Below, piece after piece: positions 6,159 through 10,314 of a stretch of DNA of 10,314 nucleotides. Source of the stretch: Nitrososphaerota archaeon (GTDB lineage Archaea; Thermoproteota; Bathyarchaeia; Bathyarchaeales; Bathycorpusculaceae); assembly GCA_031282985.1 (NCBI GenBank), contig JAITCR010000018.1:1-10314 (forward strand). Reading direction: 5' to 3'. Made by a program: the position numbers and the translations under genes. Below the pieces are notes generated by a model. The model worked only from the letters and a program-made list of their open reading frames with translations. It did not search any database and was not told the origin of the DNA. The first letter of the stretch is position 1, and each line of letters starts with the position of its first letter.

Positions 6159-7985
6159 ATGGTGGATAGCTCTTCTAATAATTCATTAAACAATTCCTTG
6201 GATGGCGCGTTGAAGCATTACTCGTCTATGTTCTTTTTGCCATCCTGTAAACGTCTGATTCTGTTTCTAGCAGTGATTTGTATATGCCTAACTGGGGTAT
6301 CAACTTATGTTTTGTTTCCCACAACCCCGAGCTTAATACGTGGTTTATTTCTCGGTATAACATTATTTGCTATAACGCTTATTACCGATATTGTAATGAG
6401 TAAAATCGTTTTAAAAGACCCAATTTACATATTACGCAGAACTGTGGCCTTATCATTTTTCTGTTGGATATTTTGGTTGTTCTTTCTTATTCTTGGCGTA
6501 GTTTTCGGGCTATCGTTTGGTACTCTTTGGTGGTTTAAACTATCTTTACTTGGGTTTGGTGTAGTTTTGACTTTGCGTCTTGTGGTTTTACTTGCTACTT
6601 CTTCTGCAAGTCATGTACGACAGATTTTGGCTGCACTATGCTGGCCTTATTTTTGTACTGGTGTATTTTTAGTTTTCTGGTCGAATGTATCCGTTGTTGT
6701 GTTAACCTCTTTTTTGCTCTACCTTGTTATCGCACCTATAATCGCTTATGTTGCAGTGTTCATATTTCTAAAAGTGTTAGATAAAATTGGTAATAGCCTT
6801 AATGGTATACCTGCGTTGTCTCTGTTTAAGGCGTTCATACTTAACTGGGCGGTCGATGCAAATGCCCCACTTGAAGCGTACTTGGAAAAGATGGGTGAAA
6901 CTAAAGACATAGATGTTGTAATGATACGTTTTGATGCCTCTAAGCCTAAAGCCGCTCTAATAGTGCCATTTGTTCATCCTGGGCCATTCAAAAATATAGG
7001 TAGCAGTCTTTTGCCCTCTTTGCTTAAAAAACATTTTGAAGAAGCTTACGAATGTCCCATTTGCACGCCGTTGGGCATTTTAGGTCACGAACTTGATTTA
7101 GCTTCCCAAACACAAAACTTCAAAGTAATAACTCAGATTATTGAAGCCGCTAAATTTGAAACAACAGAAACTTTAGCTTCTCCATTTGTTCAAGTCTCAG
7201 AAGGTTATGCTACCGCATCCTGTCAGGTCTTTGGTAACACGGCATTTCTCTCGTTCACGCTCTCACCAAAAACCACTGAAGACCTTCCCCAAGAGCTTGG
7301 GCAGGCAGTTCAAAAAGAAGCTCAAAAATACGGGTTAAACTGTGCAATTGTTGTTAATTGTCACAATAGTCTAACCGATGTAATTGATACCTTTGAACAT
7401 TTGGCTGAGTTTGAAGTTGCTGCTTTTAAATGCCTCCAAAAAGTTGCTTCAATGCCAAAGAAAGTTTTCAAAGTTGGCTCTTCAACTATTTATCCTGAAG
7501 AATTCACTCTCAAAGAAGGTATGGGTACAGGTGGTATTACAGCTATAACCGTTCAAGTTGAAGATCAAAAAGTTGTTTACATTGTTATAGACGGGAATAA
7601 TATGATTTCTGGGTTGCGAGAAAAAATTCTTTCCGTGATAAATTCTTCTGGCTTTGATGCAAGTGAAATTTTCACAACTGACACTCATGCTGTAAGTGCA
7701 CTTGTTACTGGTCGTCGTGGTTATCATCCAATAGGTGAAGTCATGGATCAAGATAAACTAATTGATTATATTACAGATGCTGCAAAAACTGCCGCCGTTA
7801 ATTTGGAGCCTGCAAAAGCCGGCTGCAAACATATAAGTGTTCCACAAGTTCGTGTTATCGGTGGCTCCCGTATAACATCTCTTTCTTTGTTTGTAGACAA
7901 AGCGATCATGCGGGCAAAACAAATTGTTGTTCCAATCTTTCTTACTGAAGGGTTATTGCTAATTCTGCTCTTAACTCTGCTTTAA
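6159..7985 (+). CDS. DUF2070 family archaeal membrane protein
   Basis: This is a 608-residue protein of the archaeal DUF2070 family, whose function is unknown. After a Ser/Asn-rich N-terminus there are about six membrane helices (roughly 33-53, 59-80, 96-116, 126-146, 157-176, 180-205). A large soluble domain (about 215-585) follows, and a final hydrophobic helix (IVVPIFLTEGLLLILLLTLL) ends the chain. The soluble part carries conserved-looking polar motifs: HPGPFKNIGSS (His273), GHELDLAS (His310, Asp313) and TTDTHAVSAL (Asp508, His510). These could form a metal-dependent active site; that is an inference. The chosen start is ATG 6159; a TTG at 6144 would add five residues. Its stop codon overlaps that of convergent nob1. 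A U-rich stretch inside nob1 probably ends its transcript. Confidence 0.88.
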   Translation: MVDSSSNNSLNNSLDGALKHYSSMFFLPSCKRLILFLAVICICLTGVSTYVLFPTTPSLIRGLFLGITLFAITLITDIVMSKIVLKDPIYILRRTVALSFFCWIFWLFFLILGVVFGLSFGTLWWFKLSLLGFGVVLTLRLVVLLATSSASHVRQILAALCWPYFCTGVFLVFWSNVSVVVLTSFLLYLVIAPIIAYVAVFIFLKVLDKIGNSLNGIPALSLFKAFILNWAVDANAPLEAYLEKMGETKDIDVVMIRFDASKPKAALIVPFVHPGPFKNIGSSLLPSLLKKHFEEAYECPICTPLGILGHELDLASQTQNFKVITQIIEAAKFETTETLASPFVQVSEGYATASCQVFGNTAFLSFTLSPKTTEDLPQELGQAVQKEAQKYGLNCAIVVNCHNSLTDVIDTFEHLAEFEVAAFKCLQKVASMPKKVFKVGSSTIYPEEFTLKEGMGTGGITAITVQVEDQKVVYIVIDGNNMISGLREKILSVINSSGFDASEIFTTDTHAVSALVTGRRGYHPIGEVMDQDKLIDYITDAAKTAAVNLEPAKAGCKHISVPQVRVIGGSRITSLSLFVDKAIMRAKQIVVPIFLTEGLLLILLLTLL

Positions 7986-8523
7986 AAGTAATTTACCCTT
8001 TTTTTGCTTGTTTTTTGCTTGGGTTTTCTTTTTAGTTCTGTTCCACAGACTTGACAAACGTTGAATGAATTATTAATAGGGTATTCTTTGTAACATGCTG
8101 GACAGTATCGTACCCATTCTAAAAGTCGCCGGATACCAAAAGTTGCGAGCGCATAAAATTCAATGTTGTTTTGTTTGGCAACATTTTGAATTGAGTAATC
8201 GTCAGTTATGATTTCTGGGTATTGCCCTTGGGTTTTTAGTTCTAAAGCTAATGCAAGAAGTTGCGTGTCGGTTTCGGAAAGAAGATATGAATCTCCTACT
8301 TTCTTTGCAGATGTTTTTATTCTGTTTGAATATTCTTCTTGTGGCATTTTGATTTTTACTTTACCGTTTTCAATAGCGACGTTGAAACGCACCCGCGCCA
8401 TTGAATTTGCTCTTATTTCGTCATGCACCTTTGGTACTGTTACTTGTTCTTCAGCAAGTGAGAAAGGGTCAAAACCTGCTAAAAACGCAGAAGTGTCTAA
8501 AATAACAATTTTTTTCTGGACAT
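7982..8523 (-). CDS. nob1: NOB1-like rRNA-processing endonuclease (PIN domain plus zinc ribbon), irregular 5' end
   Basis: NOB1 is the PIN-domain endonuclease that cuts the 3' end of small-subunit rRNA precursor in late ribosome maturation. The PIN domain begins IVILDTSAFLAGFDPF with the first metal-binding Asp. It continues with VPKVHDEI (Glu), SETDTQLLALALEL (Asp) and ITDDYSIQNVA (Asp). A zinc ribbon CPACYKEYP...CQVCG follows, then a Lys-rich tail. No in-frame ATG, GTG or TTG precedes the catalytic Asp: the frame is open from the TGA at 8548-8546, and GTG 8428 would remove the active site. ATG 8523 starts MSRKK one frame off and rejoins after an A7 run (8515-8509) if one A is gained or a -1 slip occurs, giving about 180 residues. 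An ATT at 8509 is the alternative. It lies just downstream of NAD kinase, probably in one operon. Confidence 0.87.
7999..8016 (+). terminator. T-rich terminator of the DUF2070 gene inside the nob1 3' end
   Basis: Runs of seven T (7999-8005) and six T (8011-8016), with further T-rich sequence to 8033, follow the DUF2070 stop by 14 bases. On the opposite strand they encode the Lys-rich C-terminus of NOB1. Such U-rich tracts act as archaeal intrinsic terminators. Confidence 0.45.
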
Positions 8524-8545
8524 TATTGTGTGTCTGTATTTTTTG

Positions 8546-9385
8546 TCATCTCGAGCCTTGGAATAATAACCTGCAACTTAGGCGGTCATAGAAATCGTTT
8601 TCAAACCTGATAAAACTTGAAACGTTCTTTGCTTTTGTGACTTTAACAGTAAGCTCTCTCTCATTTTTCATATGATGATAGTTTCCGTCAATCATGACAA
8701 GCATCTGTTTTGGTCTAATAACATTTAAAGTAATTTCAGCGTCTGTAGGAAAAACAAGCGACCTAAATACAGTCAACGCGCATATAGGTGTAACCAAGAG
8801 GGCGTCCATTTTTTTATCAAGCACCGGACCGCCAGCGGAAAGAGAGTATCCTGTAGAACCTGTTTGTGTTGCAACAATCAAGCCGTCAGCTTGGCACTTT
8901 AAAACTGGTTTTCCATCTTTGCAAATTTCTGTATAAAGAATTTTTGATGGCTCACCTGCTGAAATTACAACGTCGTTTAATGCATCAGGCAATGTTTCAT
9001 CGCCTATTTCTGTGGAAAGTTTGGTACATTTTTCAAGTCTAAAATCGCCTCTAAGGATTCTATCAATTGCTTTACATGCTTCATTAGGTTCAACTTCTGT
9101 TAAGAATCCTCTAACACCCATGTTTATTCCTAAGATAGGTGGCTCTGGTTTTGGACTGTTTAGACAAGTGCGTAAGATTGTGCCGTCTCCACCAATGGTT
9201 ATTATAAAGTCAGTTTTCATTTTTTTAAGTGAAACAGCTTCTGCTTGAACCTCTATCCTGTCAGCTAAAGTGTCTTCAATGAAAACTTTGAGACCTCTAC
9301 TGTTTAGGTGCACTGTTAATTCTTCTGCTAGTTGTAGGGCCTTCTCTTTATCGTAGCGAGCAACTATTCCTGCATTTTTGAACAC
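8546..9385 (-). CDS. nadK: NAD kinase
   Basis: This cytoplasmic enzyme phosphorylates NAD to NADP using ATP or polyphosphate. The 279-residue protein has the diagnostic GGDGT motif (IGGDGTILRT, about 64-73, with catalytic Asp67), followed by ILGINMGVRGFLTEV, the LNDVVI segment and the glycine-rich ADGLIVATQTGSTGYSLSAGGP stretch that binds NAD; all are intact and in the normal order. The start is GTG 9385 (VFKNAGIVAR), with GGGG five bases upstream. A TTG at 9400 would add five residues and leave the G-rich site inside the gene. It is divergent from aIF5A and is followed by nob1, 22 bp from the NADK stop to the putative nob1 ATG, so the two are probably one transcript. Confidence 0.95.
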   Translation of the reverse strand: MFKNAGIVARYDKEKALQLAEELTVHLNSRGLKVFIEDTLADRIEVQAEAVSLKKMKTDFIITIGGDGTILRTCLNSPKPEPPILGINMGVRGFLTEVEPNEACKAIDRILRGDFRLEKCTKLSTEIGDETLPDALNDVVISAGEPSKILYTEICKDGKPVLKCQADGLIVATQTGSTGYSLSAGGPVLDKKMDALLVTPICALTVFRSLVFPTDAEITLNVIRPKQMLVMIDGNYHHMKNERELTVKVTKAKNVSSFIRFENDFYDRLSCRLLFQGSR

Positions 9386-9419
9386 AATGTCCCCATCCAA
9401 GGGTTATACCGCACCTTAA

Positions 9420-9430
9420 TCTATATATGG
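9420..9430. promoter_or_regulatory. Shared TATA-like box between NAD kinase and aIF5A
   Basis: TCTATATATGG is the only strong TATA-like sequence in the 92-bp divergent region. It is about 50 bp from the aIF5A ATG and about 35-40 bp from the NAD kinase GTG. Transcription starts about 25 bp from the box would give short leaders in both directions that still include each ribosome site. Confidence 0.55.
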
Positions 9431-9477
9431 GTGTTGTTTAGACTTTTGCTTAATAGAAAAGAAATTGTGGTGAGAGA

Positions 9478-9870
9478 ATGAGCAAACCAGTTGATGTAGG
9501 AGAACTTCGTGTTGGCGGTTACATGATGATTGATGGAGAACCCTGCCGTATTGTAGATATAGCAAAATCTAAGCCTGGAAAACACGGTGCCGCAAAAGCA
9601 AGAATTGTTGCTATAGGTGTTTTTGATAACCAAAAAAGACAATTTGTAAAACCAGTTGATGGGAGTGCTGAAATTCCAATAATTGATAAACGTCCAGGTC
9701 AAATTTTCGCAGTTAACCCAACCGGTGTACAAATCATGGATTTGGAAACATATGAGTATGCTGATGCTCCATTTCCAGATGAAGAAGACTTAAAAGAAAA
9801 ACTAGTAGCCGGCGCAGAAATTGAGTACTGGAAAATTTTGGGCAAGATTAAAATAAGCAGAGTTAAATAA
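9478..9870 (+). CDS. eif5A: Translation factor aIF5A (hypusine-containing)
   Basis: This 130-residue archaeal homologue of eIF5A binds the ribosomal E-site region and relieves stalling during peptide-bond formation. The N-terminal SH3-like domain carries the modification loop SKPGKHGAAKARI; Lys35 is the residue expected to be converted to deoxyhypusine or hypusine. The C-terminal OB-fold spans about residues 72-130 (IFAVNPTGVQIMDLETYEY through ILGKIKISRVK). Length and domain order are normal. The start ATG is preceded by GGTGAGAG, a good ribosome site. The gene appears monocistronic, with T-rich sequence downstream. The deoxyhypusine synthase gene needed for its modification is not in this window. 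Confidence 0.97.
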   Translation: MSKPVDVGELRVGGYMMIDGEPCRIVDIAKSKPGKHGAAKARIVAIGVFDNQKRQFVKPVDGSAEIPIIDKRPGQIFAVNPTGVQIMDLETYEYADAPFPDEEDLKEKLVAGAEIEYWKILGKIKISRVK

Positions 9871-9906
9871 ACCTGCAATAACAAACTATTCTTCTATCTA
9901 TTAGTT

Positions 9907-9913
9907 CTTTTTT
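9907..9913 (+). terminator. T-run terminator after aIF5A
   Basis: CTTTTTT, about 40 bases after the aIF5A stop in pyrimidine-rich DNA, is a likely archaeal U-tract terminator. A second run of eight T at 9968-9975 could act as a back-up. Confidence 0.45.
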
Positions 9914-10057
9914 ATGCGTTGTTTGTAATAATTGTTCGTGCTTTTCAGCTTAAACATCATTAACAAATTTTTTTTGACATAAATTTGCATAATTTTCTAA
10001 AAACGGAAATCAGGTAGTGTCCTAATATAAGATAGCCTTATGCAGTTTGGTTGTTTA

Positions 10058-10314
10058 ATGTTGCCCGTGAAAAGCATGTCAACGGGCAGTTTCAGAAGTC
10101 AAGTTAACATAGTTTGTCAAAACCCTAAATACACTCACTACCTAAAAGAAAAGGGCAAACACACCACAAAACAGGGCAAATACCACACAACAGATCACCA
10201 AAGATACCAATGTAAACACTGCAAAACATATTTCATGGAAACCAAAGGCACACCCCTATACAGAAAACACCTAACAAAGCAACAAATAACAAACATATGC
10301 AAACACCTAGTGGA
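10058..10314 (+). CDS. Transposase N-terminal part with InsA-like zinc ribbon and HTH (truncated by the window edge)
   Basis: An open frame runs from the in-frame stop TAA at 10028-10030 to the window end. Possible starts are ATG 10040, 10058 and 10076; the last has GTGA five bases upstream. The pattern is VCQNPKYTHY, then KQGKYHTTDHQRYQCKHCKTYF, then METKGTPLYRKHLTKQQI. This matches the zinc-ribbon start of IS1/InsA-like transposases (C-x-N-x-x-C...GK...RY-x-C-x-x-C-x-x-x-F...TPLY), followed by the start of a helix-turn-helix. The second cysteine of the first pair is replaced by Tyr (NPKYT), so the ribbon may be impaired. The coding strand is A/C-rich, like the IS630 fragment and unlike the core genes. 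The element's left end may lie near GGTAGTGTCC at 10013-10022, which is a guess because the other end is not visible. Confidence 0.65.
   Translation, partial: MLPVKSMSTGSFRSQVNIVCQNPKYTHYLKEKGKHTTKQGKYHTTDHQRYQCKHCKTYFMETKGTPLYRKHLTKQQITNICKHLV

Noticed and set aside
7982..8428. nob1 starting at GTG 8428
   Set aside because: This would remove the first catalytic Asp and the beta-strand core of the PIN domain, which are encoded in the same frame just upstream.
8208..8591. 127-codon plus-strand frame
   Set aside because: It is antisense to nob1, whose PIN and zinc-ribbon motifs are clear.
1..10314. CRISPR array, toxin-antitoxin pair or defence island
   Set aside because: No regularly spaced repeats are present. 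MazG here is the housekeeping-type pyrophosphohydrolase, not a MazE/MazF toxin system, and its convergent winged-helix neighbour is not arranged as an antitoxin.

Overview
This is an AT-rich archaeal chromosome segment. The archaeal assignment rests on PolD large subunit DP2, Sec61-beta, aIF5A, the rRNA-processing endonuclease NOB1, a DUF2070 membrane protein and an LSm-like protein. PolD excludes Sulfolobales-type crenarchaea. The mix of genes, with TTG/GTG starts and strong G-rich Shine-Dalgarno sites, fits a mesophilic Thermoproteota lineage such as Bathyarchaeia. That lineage call is an inference and was not tested by any search.

Layout. Positions 1-161 hold the 5' part of an IS630-type transposase (minus strand, running off the window). 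Positions 342-1206 are a complete but decayed IS5-family insertion sequence, with 17-bp terminal inverted repeats (one mismatch) flanked by a TTA duplication. It ends 56 bp before the PolD DP2 gene (1263-4697, +). A small winged-helix gene follows (4754-5005, +), overlapping tail to tail with a MazG-like NTP pyrophosphohydrolase (4974-5297, -). A divergent promoter region with a perfect 20-bp palindrome separates mazG from the Sec61-beta gene (5418-5582, +), which converges on an LSm-like gene (5604-5897, -). After about 260 bp of intergenic DNA comes a large DUF2070 membrane protein gene (6159-7985, +), whose stop codon overlaps that of nob1 on the opposite strand. nob1 (7982 to about 8523, -) and NAD kinase (8546-9385, -) form an operon. 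This operon diverges from aIF5A (9478-9870, +) around a shared TATA-like box. The right edge (about 10013-10314) carries the start of another transposase, with an InsA-like zinc ribbon.

The core genes serve replication (PolD), nucleotide-pool cleaning (MazG), protein export (Sec61-beta), ribosome maturation (NOB1), NADP synthesis (NADK) and translation (aIF5A). They form an ordinary housekeeping block bracketed by mobile elements of visibly different base composition.

I did not find a convincing new defence or mobile system. The most useful unusual points are the nob1 5' end, which lacks an in-frame ATG/GTG/TTG and has an ATG one frame off across an A7 run; the fully delimited IS5 fossil against the polD promoter; the palindromes in two intergenic regions; and the uncharacterised DUF2070, LSm-like and winged-helix proteins.
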